Assembly (NCBI GenBank): GCA_003161515.1 | Contig: PMOH01000359.1 | Location: forward strand, 1-7,450 | Reading direction: 5' to 3' | DNA length: 7,450 bases | Source of the DNA: Deltaproteobacteria bacterium | Lineage (GTDB): Bacteria > Desulfobacterota > Binatia > Binatales > Binataceae | Shown: piece after piece, positions 1-6,335 of the stretch | Numbering within the stretch: the stretch's first letter is position 1 | Layout: each line of letters starts with the position of its first letter | The notes under the pieces: model-generated | The model's input: the letters and a program-made list of their open reading frames with translations, nothing else | Told to the model about the DNA's origin: nothing | The model's database searches: none | Position numbers and translations under genes: made by a program

Positions 1-52
1 TGCGGGCTGAATAACGCTGGCGACCTGAGGTCGATTCGACGAAATATGTTAT

Positions 53-1393
53 CTATGTGACAAGAGATTTTCGTCGCGCAGGCGAGAAGCCCCCCGGATC
101 GCGACGCGCGATCCAGATGAGCAACAGCAGCGCGGGGATTGTCGCGACCGTCGTGATCAGAAAAAATGGGACCCAGCCGAGCCGGTCTGCGAGCAATCCG
201 CCCGACGACGCGACCATCGTGCGTCCCACCGCCGCGAGCGACGACAGCAGCGCGTACTGCGTCGCGGTGAACGCGGGCGAGCATAAGCCGGAGAGATAGG
301 CGACCAGCGCCGTGCCCGCCATCGCGCCGGTGAGATTCTCGGCGGCGACGCACAACGCAAGATAGTCGAGTCGATGGCCGCCCACCGCTTGCAGCACGTA
401 AAACAAGTTGCCGGCCGATTGCAGAATCCCGCACAGGATGAGCGCGCGCATCACGCCAAGCTTCGAGGTCACCAGGCCGCCGATAATCGCGCCGATTACA
501 GTCGCGAAGAATCCAACCAGCTTCGAGACCGCCGCGATTTCATTGAGCGAGAAGCCGATCGAGATGTAGAGCGGCATCGCCATCACGCCAGCCATCGCTT
601 CGCCGAGTTTGTAGCCGACGATGAAGATGATGATCGCAAGCCACATCGGTCGCCGCATGAAGTCGGCAAACGGCCCCGCTACGGCGGTCGCGAACCATTC
701 GCGCATCGCGTCGAGCCCGCGCGACGCGGTCCGCGGCTGCGCGTCGGGTGGTATCGTCGGCTCGGGTCCGAAAATGAAAACGAGCATGCCGACACTGAGC
801 AACGCCGCCATCGTCGCGTATGCCGCGAACCACCCCCAGCGCGCCGCGATGATCAGCGCGCCTGCCCCCGACACCAGCATCGCGATCCGATAGCCGGTCT
901 GGATCATGGCGGCGCCGGGGCCTTGCTGTTCGGGCGTCAGGATTTCGACCCGGTAAGCGTCGATCACGACGTCCTGGCTGGCGGAAAGGAATGCGACGAG
1001 GATGCACAAGGCTGCCATTCGCGCGAGATTGACTTGCGGATTGCAGGCGCCCAACGCGAGGGTCGCGGCGATTAGCGCAAGTTGAATCGCGAGGCCCCAT
1101 CCGCGCCGCCGGCCAATCGGAATCGGTGGCGGAAGACGATCTATCAGCGGTGACCACAGGAACTTGAAGGCGTACGGCGTGCCGACCAGCGCGAACGCGC
1201 CGATTGTCGCGCGCGCGACGCCGGCCTTGGCGAACCAGGCCGACAGCGTCGAAAATGTCAGCAGCAGCGGCAGTCCGCTGGCAAATCCGAGCGGCAGGAT
1301 GAGCAAAACGCGTCGATCGCGATACTGCTCGAGCGAACGCCGCCAGCCAGTCGGGCCGGTCGTTTCGGCCTCTACGCTCGTGGTCGCTGGCAT
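53..1393 (-). CDS. ampG: AmpG-like MFS permease (muropeptide transporter family)
   Basis: This 446-residue protein is a polytopic inner-membrane transporter of the major facilitator superfamily. It resembles AmpG, which imports GlcNAc-anhydroMurNAc peptides released during cell-wall recycling. Seen in the sequence: a short polar N-terminus, a first membrane segment around residues 28-50 (LPLGFASGLPLLL), the conserved loop PYAFKFLWSPLIDR (about 73-86), a basic cytoplasmic GRRRGW (94-99), and the family signature SASQDVVIDAYR (137-148) followed by GYRIAM. About 12 hydrophobic segments can be counted, and the length is close to other single-domain AmpG proteins. The ATG at 1391-1393 is used; no strong Shine-Dalgarno sequence precedes it. 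It is transcribed away from the TetR gene at 1502, and the shared gap of about 108 bp probably holds both promoters. No beta-lactamase or peptidoglycan-recycling gene is adjacent, so the muropeptide substrate is inferred from family similarity only; a siderophore or other solute is possible. Confidence 0.85.
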   Translation of the reverse strand: MPATTSVEAETTGPTGWRRSLEQYRDRRVLLILPLGFASGLPLLLTFSTLSAWFAKAGVARATIGAFALVGTPYAFKFLWSPLIDRLPPPIPIGRRRGWGLAIQLALIAATLALGACNPQVNLARMAALCILVAFLSASQDVVIDAYRVEILTPEQQGPGAAMIQTGYRIAMLVSGAGALIIAARWGWFAAYATMAALLSVGMLVFIFGPEPTIPPDAQPRTASRGLDAMREWFATAVAGPFADFMRRPMWLAIIIFIVGYKLGEAMAGVMAMPLYISIGFSLNEIAAVSKLVGFFATVIGAIIGGLVTSKLGVMRALILCGILQSAGNLFYVLQAVGGHRLDYLALCVAAENLTGAMAGTALVAYLSGLCSPAFTATQYALLSSLAAVGRTMVASSGGLLADRLGWVPFFLITTVATIPALLLLIWIARRDPGGFSPARRKSLVT

Positions 1394-1463
1394 AGGGAAT
1401 TCATATCACTTGTAGGGGTTATTCTTGCAGTAGTGAGTCTAATAAGCGCGCGCCAAATATTCC

Positions 1464-1473
1464 TTGATATCAA
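1464..1473. promoter_or_regulatory. Short perfect palindrome upstream of the first TetR gene
   Basis: TTGATATCAA is a perfect 10-bp palindrome 28 bp before the preferred start of the first TetR gene, in the region it shares with the divergent AmpG-like gene. TetR repressors often bind such symmetric sites over their own promoters, so it may be an autoregulatory operator. It is short and could occur by chance, and it would lie inside the coding sequence if the GTG at 1433 were the true start. Confidence 0.25.
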
Positions 1474-1501
1474 CTTCCAGTCTGCTACGATTGTCCGAGT
1501 T

Positions 1502-2110
1502 ATGGGCGCCTCACCGACCGGATCGAACTTCAAACAACGGCTGACGCAGGACGAGAAGACTGCGGAAACTCGCCGGCGGCTGCTCGATGCAGCTATCGTA
1601 TGCCTAATAGACCGAGGCTACTCGAATACCACGACCTCCGAAATCGCAGAGCGCGCGGGCTTGTCGCGTGGCGCCCAGCTCTACCATTTCCCCAAGAAAG
1701 AAGAATTGTTGACGAGCGCAGTCGAGCACCTTATCGAACTTAAGTTCAACGAGCTGAAAGAGAAGGTGAGTCGGCTGACCAATGAGAACGATCGGCGCGC
1801 GATGGCAATCGATTTGCTGTGGGAGAGCCTCAACGGCCGCCTGGCGACCGCGTGGATTGAGCTGATCGTTGCGAGCCGGACTGATTCCTACCTGCGAGAG
1901 TCGGTGCGCCCTGCCAGCGATCGTGTCGCGGAATTCATCAATCGATCGTTCGAAGAACTCTTTCCACGGCCTGAAAACGCCGGCGCCTACTACGAATTGA
2001 TCCCGCATATCGTGTGCCTGACCCTGGAAGGGATGACGCTCGAGCGCATGACGCTAAACAGCGAGTTAACAACGAAAATCCTGACCGCGCTCAAGACCTA
2101 TAAGCTGTAG
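1502..2110 (+). CDS. TetR/AcrR family transcriptional regulator (first of two)
   Basis: A one-component regulator of 202 residues, the usual TetR size. The N-terminal DNA-binding domain runs from about residue 20 to 70. It has the helix TRRRLLDAAI, then GYSNTTTSEIAERAGLSRG and the recognition helix with the family hallmark LYHFPKKEELL (residues 60-70). The rest is a helical, ligand-binding and dimerisation domain with no recognisable ligand signature. I chose ATG 1502; a GTG at 1433 is in frame and would add 23 residues, but that extension lies outside the TetR domain and neither start has a clear Shine-Dalgarno sequence. The gene is divergent from the AmpG-like gene and lies 85 bp upstream of the alpha/beta hydrolase on the same strand, so either neighbour could be its target. 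Its GC content (about 47-58% in lines sampled) is lower than the flanking genes (up to about 70%), which hints at a different origin. Effector unknown. Confidence 0.9.
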   Translation: MGASPTGSNFKQRLTQDEKTAETRRRLLDAAIVCLIDRGYSNTTTSEIAERAGLSRGAQLYHFPKKEELLTSAVEHLIELKFNELKEKVSRLTNENDRRAMAIDLLWESLNGRLATAWIELIVASRTDSYLRESVRPASDRVAEFINRSFEELFPRPENAGAYYELIPHIVCLTLEGMTLERMTLNSELTTKILTALKTYKL

Positions 2111-2154
2111 CCCGCGCCGTTCTCCCGGGGCTCGTGCTGATTTGCATCGCATGA

Positions 2155-2176
2155 ATGATATTGGTATCAGTATCAT
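2155..2176. promoter_or_regulatory. TetR-type operator palindrome upstream of the hydrolase-TetR pair
   Basis: A 22-bp imperfect palindrome with outer arms ATGATA and TATCAT and core TTGGTATCAG; 9 of 11 base pairs are symmetric. It sits 19 bp before the preferred hydrolase start, just upstream of its ribosome binding site, in an AT-rich patch within GC-rich DNA. Size, symmetry and place match operators of TetR-family repressors. A possible -35 (TTGCAT, 2142-2147) would put the -10 inside the palindrome, so a bound repressor would block transcription. Candidate binders are the second TetR regulator, co-transcribed with the hydrolase, or the first, encoded just upstream. The promoter elements are weak; the palindrome itself is clear. 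Confidence 0.55.
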
Positions 2177-2184
2177 CATTAAAC

Positions 2185-2191
2185 GAAGGAG
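2185..2191 (+). promoter_or_regulatory. Ribosome binding site that sets the hydrolase start
   Basis: GAAGGAG is a strong Shine-Dalgarno match, 4 nt before ATG 2196 and 10 nt before ATG 2202. It argues against the longer reading from TTG 2142, which would also translate through the operator-like palindrome. Either ATG is possible; they differ by two residues. Confidence 0.65.
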
Positions 2192-2195
2192 CGGA

Positions 2196-3101
2196 ATGCC
2201 GATGACACCAGCAGCGAATGCGGAACCGAAACGTTTTGCGCTTGGCGCGAGTCCGGACTGTCGCAGGGTAACCGTTGATGGAGTCTCGATTGCCTACGAC
2301 GATCGCGGCGGTGGATTTCCGGTCGTCGGGCTGCATGCGATCACCCATGGGAGCCGCGACTTCGAGCACGTTGCCGACCGGCTCGCGCGCAGGTGGCGAT
2401 TGATCACGCCGGATTGGCCCGGCCAGGGACGCTCGGGCGTCGATACGCATCCGGCGCGTCTCGCGCGCTACGCGGATCTGCTCGCAGGATTCATGGACGC
2501 GCTCAATATCGACCGCGCCGTGCTGATTGGAAATTCAATCGGCGGGTCGGCGGCGATGGCCTATGCGGCGCAGTTTCCCAGCCGGGTCGCGGCGCTGGTC
2601 CTCGCCGATCCCGGCGGCCTGGTTCCAATGAACAACTTTGGACGCAGGTTTTGTGGCATGATGGCGGCGTTGGGACGCGCAGGACAGCGCGATGCGTTTT
2701 ACTTCAAGCCGGTGTTCTCGATGCTCTATCGGCAGTTCCTCAAAACGCCCGCCGCACGCGCGCAGCGAGATCGGATTGTCGATGCGGCAGGAGAATGCGC
2801 CGCAATCTGGGAGCAAGCGTGGCTGGGCTTTCGTACGCCGCAGGCCGATCAGACCGGCGTGGGCGCGCAAATCGAATGTCCGGTTCTCTTCGCCTGGGCC
2901 TCGGGCGATTCGGTCGTCTCGTTCGCGCGCAGCAAAGATGCGATTGGCCGCTTTCCAAATCATTCGGTAGCGCTCTTCGGCGGCGGCCACTGCCCGTTCC
3001 TCGAAGAGCCCGAAAAGTTTCTCGCGGCGGTCGAGCCGTTTCTCGAACGAGCAACTGCCATCGACAGATCGGCGCGGCCGCGAGCAGCGGCGGCGATATA
3101 G
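2196..3101 (+). CDS. Alpha/beta-hydrolase fold protein
   Basis: A 301-residue cytoplasmic serine hydrolase of the alpha/beta fold; no signal peptide is visible. Using ATG 2196, the nucleophile elbow is GNSIGG with Ser114, the acid is probably Asp238 in WASGDSVV, and the general base is His265 in GGGHCPFLEEP. The early strand-turn DWPGQGRSG is typical of the family. The oxyanion-hole region reads LHAITHGSRDF rather than the common HGxxG arrangement, a mild oddity. The cap domain lies about residues 145-215. Relatives include meta-cleavage product hydrolases, esterases and haloalkane dehalogenase-like enzymes. Here the elbow serine excludes dehalogenases, which use Asp, but the substrate cannot be named. 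Its stop (TAG 3099-3101) abuts the ATG of the second TetR gene, so the two are almost certainly one operon, behind the operator-like palindrome at 2155-2176. This suggests an enzyme induced by its substrate or a related compound. Confidence 0.88.
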   Translation: MPMTPAANAEPKRFALGASPDCRRVTVDGVSIAYDDRGGGFPVVGLHAITHGSRDFEHVADRLARRWRLITPDWPGQGRSGVDTHPARLARYADLLAGFMDALNIDRAVLIGNSIGGSAAMAYAAQFPSRVAALVLADPGGLVPMNNFGRRFCGMMAALGRAGQRDAFYFKPVFSMLYRQFLKTPAARAQRDRIVDAAGECAAIWEQAWLGFRTPQADQTGVGAQIECPVLFAWASGDSVVSFARSKDAIGRFPNHSVALFGGGHCPFLEEPEKFLAAVEPFLERATAIDRSARPRAAAAI

Positions 3102-3761
3102 ATGATGCGTACGAAGTTGCGCAGGGTCACTTCGGCTGCGAAGTCGGCGACTCGGACCAGGCCGGAACGGCATCGGCAACCCGTCGAGACACGGCGCGCG
3201 TTGGTCGAGGCCGCCGCGAAGATATTCAATTCGGCCGGCTATCATGGCACCGACTCGAACCGGATCGCGCGCGAGGCCGGCTACGCCCCCGGCACCTTCT
3301 ATGTTCATTTTCCCGACAAGCTCGCGATCTTTCTCGCCGTTTACGAGAACTGGGTGAGCGCGGAGTGGTCGTCGGTTGAGGCCATCCTGAAATCGGGCGG
3401 GAGCGCGCGCGCGATTCGCCGACGGCTGAGCCGCGCCGTCCTAGAGCATCATCGCAAGTGGCGGACCTTTCGCGCGAGCTTGCGTGCGCTGAGCGCCACC
3501 GACGACGTGGTGCACGCCGCGCGGATTGCCTCGCGCGGCCGGCAGATCGAGACGATGACGAGGCTCATCCGCGCGCGGAATACTCGCGTGCCGAGCCGGG
3601 CGCGGATGCTCGCGCAATTGCTGATCGCCGAGGCGCTATGCGACGCGGTGGCCGGGGGCGACGCGAAGTCTTTGGGTATCAGCGAAGAAGAGATCGTGCG
3701 GTTGCTCGATGAAAGCGCACGCGATTTGTTGGGCGATGGTGCAACCTCCCGGACAATCTAA
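3102..3761 (+). CDS. TetR/AcrR family transcriptional regulator (second), co-transcribed with the hydrolase
   Basis: A 219-residue TetR-family regulator. After an unusually basic N-terminal tail (about residues 1-28, rich in Arg and Lys) comes the DNA-binding domain: ETRRALVEAAAKIFNSAGYHGT, then NRIAREAGYAPGTFYVHFPDKLAIF, with the FYVHFPDK hallmark at about 66-73. The C-terminal half is helical and Arg/Ala-rich. The gene begins immediately after the hydrolase stop, with no gap (ATG 3102, with ATG 3105 also possible) and no strong Shine-Dalgarno sequence, so translation is probably coupled to the hydrolase. This arrangement is common for a repressor that controls its own operon. Its stop codon TAA (3759-3761) falls within the intergenic repeat and overlaps the convergent glycosyltransferase gene by 4 bp. 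Ligand unknown. Confidence 0.9.
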   Translation: MMRTKLRRVTSAAKSATRTRPERHRQPVETRRALVEAAAKIFNSAGYHGTDSNRIAREAGYAPGTFYVHFPDKLAIFLAVYENWVSAEWSSVEAILKSGGSARAIRRRLSRAVLEHHRKWRTFRASLRALSATDDVVHAARIASRGRQIETMTRLIRARNTRVPSRARMLAQLLIAEALCDAVAGGDAKSLGISEEEIVRLLDESARDLLGDGATSRTI

Positions 3762-3792
3762 CCCCTAACCCCTACCCTCGAGGGAAGGGGAA
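3758..3792. repeat. C-rich plus palindromic intergenic repeat; possible two-way terminator
   Basis: The stretch has two parts. The left part is two tandem copies of CTAACCC-type 7-mers (CTAACCCCTAACCCCTA, 3758-3774). The right part is a 22-bp near-perfect palindrome (3769-3790) centred on CCCTCGAGGG, flanked by CCCCT and AGGGG, with one mismatched pair. Similar 'CCCCTAACCCCT...CCCT/AGGG...AGGGG' units recur between genes in many environmental bacterial genomes, so this looks like a member of a dispersed REP-like family; only one copy lies in the window. It sits exactly where two genes converge. The hairpin could stop transcription from both sides, although no T-tract follows on either strand. 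It provides the stop codons of both genes and the last residues of the glycosyltransferase. Confidence 0.6.
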
Positions 3793-4978
3793 CAATCGCG
3801 GGAGCAATCAATACACGGCGGGCGACGTCGGCTAGCAGCAGGAGCATCGCGAGGGGCGCGACTGGGATCATTGCGTGGCCGGCGAGCGAGCGCGCGAACA
3901 GCGGCAGCAGCCAACAGAATGCGAGCATCGATTTCTCCCATGGCAGAAAGCCCGCGCGCCGGCCTTCAAGCGCAATCCACGCGATGGGCAGCGCGAGTAT
4001 GACGAGGTCGTAGTCCATCATATAAGGAGTCATCAGCAGGACGCCGATTGCGAGCGCACTGGCGTGAAGATCGAAGTTTGCGGTCGCACGCCAGATCCAG
4101 ATGACGACAATCGCGGCGAGCAGGCTGACGGCGGCCTGGAATGCGTAGGCGGTCGCGACGCTGAAGCCCCACAGGCGCGCCGCCGCGAAAGCGCTTTGCA
4201 GTTTCTCGAATCCGCTGCCGCCCTGCTCGAGCACCACGTGACGGGTGAAGGCGATGCTCGAGAAGAAAGCTTGCCAGGTTTGCGGACCGAAGATCGCCAA
4301 CGACAGCGCGGCCAGTAGCAACACCGTGACCGACGCCGCTGCGATCGCGCGCCATCGGCCGGTGGCGATCAGAAAGATCGGAACGAGCAGGCCGTACTGC
4401 GGCTTGTAGCTCATCAACCCAAACAGCACGCCGGCGAGAATCGGACGCCGCTCGAGCGTCAGCAGTGCGGCTCCCAACAACCCGAGTGTAAGGAATCCAT
4501 TCTGGCCGTTGGTCAGATTGACCAGCGCGCCGGGAAAAGCGATCGCCAGCCAAAGCGAATCGCGCTCGGGATCGATCTTCCACATCACGGCGAGATAGGC
4601 GGCGAAGGTTGCGACCGTCCACGCGAGCAACGACCATGCATACGGCAGCAGCGCGAGCGGCAGGATGATCAGCAAATACAAAGGGGGGTAGTGGAAGCCG
4701 GCGAACCCGACCGCTGGATCGGCAACCGCCGAACGCTCGACGGTCCACAGGCGCGCGATGTCGTAAACGGCGGAGGGCGCGCGATGGAGCGTCAGCCAGG
4801 ATGCGGACCACGGGTCGATAAAGTCGGCGCCGATTGGATGTCCCGCGGGATCGATCAGGCCCTTGCTGCGCAGCATCCAGACCGCGGCGCTTACAACGTA
4901 AACTGACAGGAACAGTTTCGGGTACGCCGCGAGGCGCCGGCGGGTCAGCCACGGCGCGTCTCTGAAGAAGTCGAGCAT
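3758..4978 (-). CDS. GT87-family (DUF2029) membrane glycosyltransferase
   Basis: A 406-residue integral membrane protein with about 10 hydrophobic segments, of the GT-C fold. Such enzymes transfer a sugar from a polyprenyl-phosphate donor on the outer face of the inner membrane; the best known member type is the mannosyltransferase PimE. Family landmarks seen: the first periplasmic loop GADFIDPWSASW (50-61) with Asp52 as likely catalytic acid, AVYD (70-73), FHYPPLYLLIILPLALLPY (95-113), NGQNGFLT (158-164), RRPILAGVLFGLMSYKPQYGLL (177-198) and TPYMMDYDLV (317-326). I prefer ATG 4978 over TTG 4993, which would add five residues. The final VPLPSRVGVRG residues are encoded by the repeat at 3758-3792 and are not expected to be part of the functional fold. 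It follows the AraC gene on the same strand after 111 bp. Acceptor and sugar are unknown. Confidence 0.85.
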   Translation of the reverse strand: MLDFFRDAPWLTRRRLAAYPKLFLSVYVVSAAVWMLRSKGLIDPAGHPIGADFIDPWSASWLTLHRAPSAVYDIARLWTVERSAVADPAVGFAGFHYPPLYLLIILPLALLPYAWSLLAWTVATFAAYLAVMWKIDPERDSLWLAIAFPGALVNLTNGQNGFLTLGLLGAALLTLERRPILAGVLFGLMSYKPQYGLLVPIFLIATGRWRAIAAASVTVLLLAALSLAIFGPQTWQAFFSSIAFTRHVVLEQGGSGFEKLQSAFAAARLWGFSVATAYAFQAAVSLLAAIVVIWIWRATANFDLHASALAIGVLLMTPYMMDYDLVILALPIAWIALEGRRAGFLPWEKSMLAFCWLLPLFARSLAGHAMIPVAPLAMLLLLADVARRVLIAPAIVPLPSRVGVRG

Positions 4979-5089
4979 CGAGCTACCGATCAACCATCAT
5001 CCGCACGAGTCTCCTCACATCCGCAAAAACTACGGCTCGGCTGCGAACCTCAATAGCAAAGCGGGCGCGAGCGCCACAACCATCCGTCG

Positions 5090-5863
5090 TCACGCGACGC
5101 GGAAGTACTGGCCGGGGGTTTTGCCGAAGGTCAGGCGAAACGCCGAGATGAACGCGCTGATGCTGTCGTAGCCGACGTCGAAGGCGACCGTCGTGACTGC
5201 GTCGCCCGCGGCGAGCAGCCGAAGCGCATGACCGAGCCGAAGTTGCTGACGCCATTTGCCGAAGCCGAGGCCGGTTTCGATTTTGAACAAGCGCTCGACG
5301 GTGCGTTTGCTGGCGCCGGCCAGCTTCGACAGCTCGATCAACGATCGATTGTCGGACGGGCGGTGCTGCAGCATCGCGGCGATTCGTTTCGCGCGTGCGT
5401 CGCGCGGCAGCGGAAGATGCACGGCGTCGGATTGCATCACGTGAAGCTGATCGAGCAGGACCGACACGAGGTGCGCGTGAGCGGGGTTGCGAAGATTCAA
5501 GCTGTCGAGCTCGACGATGCGGAGAATCAGTTCGCGGAGCAATGGTGACACGCCGATCACGCGCGGTTCGTCGGGCAGCGTGCGGCTCAGGCGCGGCACC
5601 AGGTAGAGTGTCCGCAGCGACACCGCCCCCGACATCTCGATCGAGTGGCGCGTGCCGGCCGGGACCCATACGCCGCGATGGATGGGGACGACCCACGCGC
5701 CGTTCGGAGTGCGCACCGTCATGACGCCCTTCGACGCGTAAACCAGCTGATGCCACGGATGCGAATGCGTTTTGATAACGTGGCCGTCGGGGTATTCGGG
5801 AACTATCCCGGTGCGGACCTGGTACTTGTGGGAGTCGAAAAACCAATGGCGCTTTTTCGGCAT
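5090..5863 (-). CDS. AraC-family regulator with N-terminal cupin domain
   Basis: A 257-residue regulator. The N-terminal half is a cupin (AraC_binding type) sensor: HVIKTHSHPWHQLVYASKGVM (28-48) has the His-rich first cupin motif, and GVWVPAGTRHSIEM (64-77) the second. The C-terminal 100 residues hold the double helix-turn-helix. HTH1 is SLIELSKLAGASKRTVERLFK (174-194). HTH2 is TTVAFDVGYDSISAFISAFR (224-243), followed by the family ending FGKTPGQYF. Layout and motifs resemble the NimR/YdeO-like short AraC group that often controls an adjacent transporter or enzyme. Here the adjacent divergent genes are the two VOC proteins, with 80 bp between start codons, so these are the likeliest targets. 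The start codon (5861-5863) lies in a perfect 8-bp inverted repeat. Ligand unknown. Confidence 0.9.
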   Translation of the reverse strand: MPKKRHWFFDSHKYQVRTGIVPEYPDGHVIKTHSHPWHQLVYASKGVMTVRTPNGAWVVPIHRGVWVPAGTRHSIEMSGAVSLRTLYLVPRLSRTLPDEPRVIGVSPLLRELILRIVELDSLNLRNPAHAHLVSVLLDQLHVMQSDAVHLPLPRDARAKRIAAMLQHRPSDNRSLIELSKLAGASKRTVERLFKIETGLGFGKWRQQLRLGHALRLLAAGDAVTTVAFDVGYDSISAFISAFRLTFGKTPGQYFRVA

Positions 5864-5868
5864 TGGTT
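5841..5868. promoter_or_regulatory. Inverted repeat overlapping the AraC start codon
   Basis: Arms AACCAATG (5841-5848) and CATTGGTT (5861-5868) are perfect complements separated by 12 nt, with two further inner G-C pairs after one mismatch. The AraC initiation codon is within the right arm. As DNA it could be an operator for autoregulation. As RNA of the AraC transcript it would fold into a stem that buries the start codon. Both readings are inferred from symmetry only; codons 1-8 of AraC also fix part of the sequence. Confidence 0.35.
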
Positions 5869-5928
5869 GGCAATCTAGCGCAAGACGGCCATTCGCTCAA
5901 AATGGTACAACTCACCAATATCGGCATG

Positions 5929-5934
5929 AAGGAG
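5929..5934 (+). promoter_or_regulatory. Ribosome binding site that sets the first VOC start
   Basis: AAGGAG lies 9 nt before ATG 5944, an ideal spacing. It supports ATG 5944 over upstream in-frame starts (TTG 5863, ATG 5902, ATG 5926), which would add residues unrelated to the VOC fold. Confidence 0.7.
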
Positions 5935-5943
5935 AATCGCAAC

Positions 5944-6327
5944 ATGCTCGGTGATTACGAAGTGATGTCATTTGTTGGAACCACAGACCCGGAACGAGCG
6001 AAGGCCTTTTACGGCGGGGTGCTCGGCCTCAAGTTGGTTGAGGACGCATGGTGGGCGATCATCTACGAGGTGGGCGGGAGACATCTTCATATAGAGAAGC
6101 CGCCCGAGAAGTTCACGCCCGTGCCCTTCACGGCGCTGGGCTGGAAGGTCCCTGACATCGGCGCGATCGTTGAGAAGCTCGCCAAAAAGGGCGTCAAGTT
6201 CGAGCGCATTGCGGAACTGCAACAGGACGCGGCGGGCATCTGGACCACTCCGGATGGAGTGGGGAAGGTTTGTTGGTTTAAAGATCCTGATGGCAATCTG
6301 CTATCGATGACGCAGTTCCCGAAGTGA
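5944..6327 (+). CDS. VOC (glyoxalase/bleomycin-resistance fold) protein, first of two
   Basis: A 127-residue single VOC domain, the normal size for this family of small beta-alpha-beta-beta-beta proteins. Seen: VMSFVGTTDPERAKAFYGGVLGLKLV (7-32), the typical first module with the AFYxxxLGL helix; RHLHIEK (46-52); and the second module FTALGWKVPDIGAIVEKLAKKGVKF ending in WFKDPDGNLLSM (111-122). The usual metal ligands are largely absent: no His in the first strand (VMSFVG) and Ser121 where enzymes such as glyoxalase I have Glu. It may therefore bind a small molecule or act without metal rather than as a metal-dependent lyase or dioxygenase. It is divergent from the AraC gene and overlaps the start of the second VOC gene (TGA 6325-6327 within GTGA), so they form an operon. 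Function cannot be named beyond the fold. Confidence 0.88.
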   Translation: MLGDYEVMSFVGTTDPERAKAFYGGVLGLKLVEDAWWAIIYEVGGRHLHIEKPPEKFTPVPFTALGWKVPDIGAIVEKLAKKGVKFERIAELQQDAAGIWTTPDGVGKVCWFKDPDGNLLSMTQFPK

Positions 6328-6335
6328 ATGATGCA

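Noticed and set aside
21..33. CGACCT-G-AGGTCG palindrome just downstream of the AmpG-like stop
   Set aside because: It could form only a short stem with a 3-nt loop and no T-tract follows on the minus strand, so I do not call it a terminator.
2393..3379. A 328-codon plus-strand open frame across the hydrolase and second TetR genes
   Set aside because: It crosses the junction of two well-supported genes in a different frame and encodes no recognisable domain.
3758..3775. Telomere-like CTAACCC units as a sign of a linear replicon end or eukaryotic DNA
   Set aside because: Only two copies, interior to bacterial-style genes, and joined to a palindrome typical of bacterial intergenic repeats.
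3966..4952. A 328-codon minus-strand open frame within the GT87 gene
   Set aside because: Arg-rich shadow without domain motifs; the overlapping frame has clear GT87 landmarks and membrane segments.
5064..5075. GGCGC/GCGCC symmetry between the AraC stop and GT87 start
   Set aside because: The loop would be only two bases and such GC symmetry is common by chance in this composition.
4983..5945. A 320-codon minus-strand open frame overlapping the AraC gene in another frame
   Set aside because: Its translation is Arg/Ala/Pro-rich low-complexity sequence typical of a shifted frame in high-GC DNA, while the overlapping frame is an unmistakable AraC regulator.
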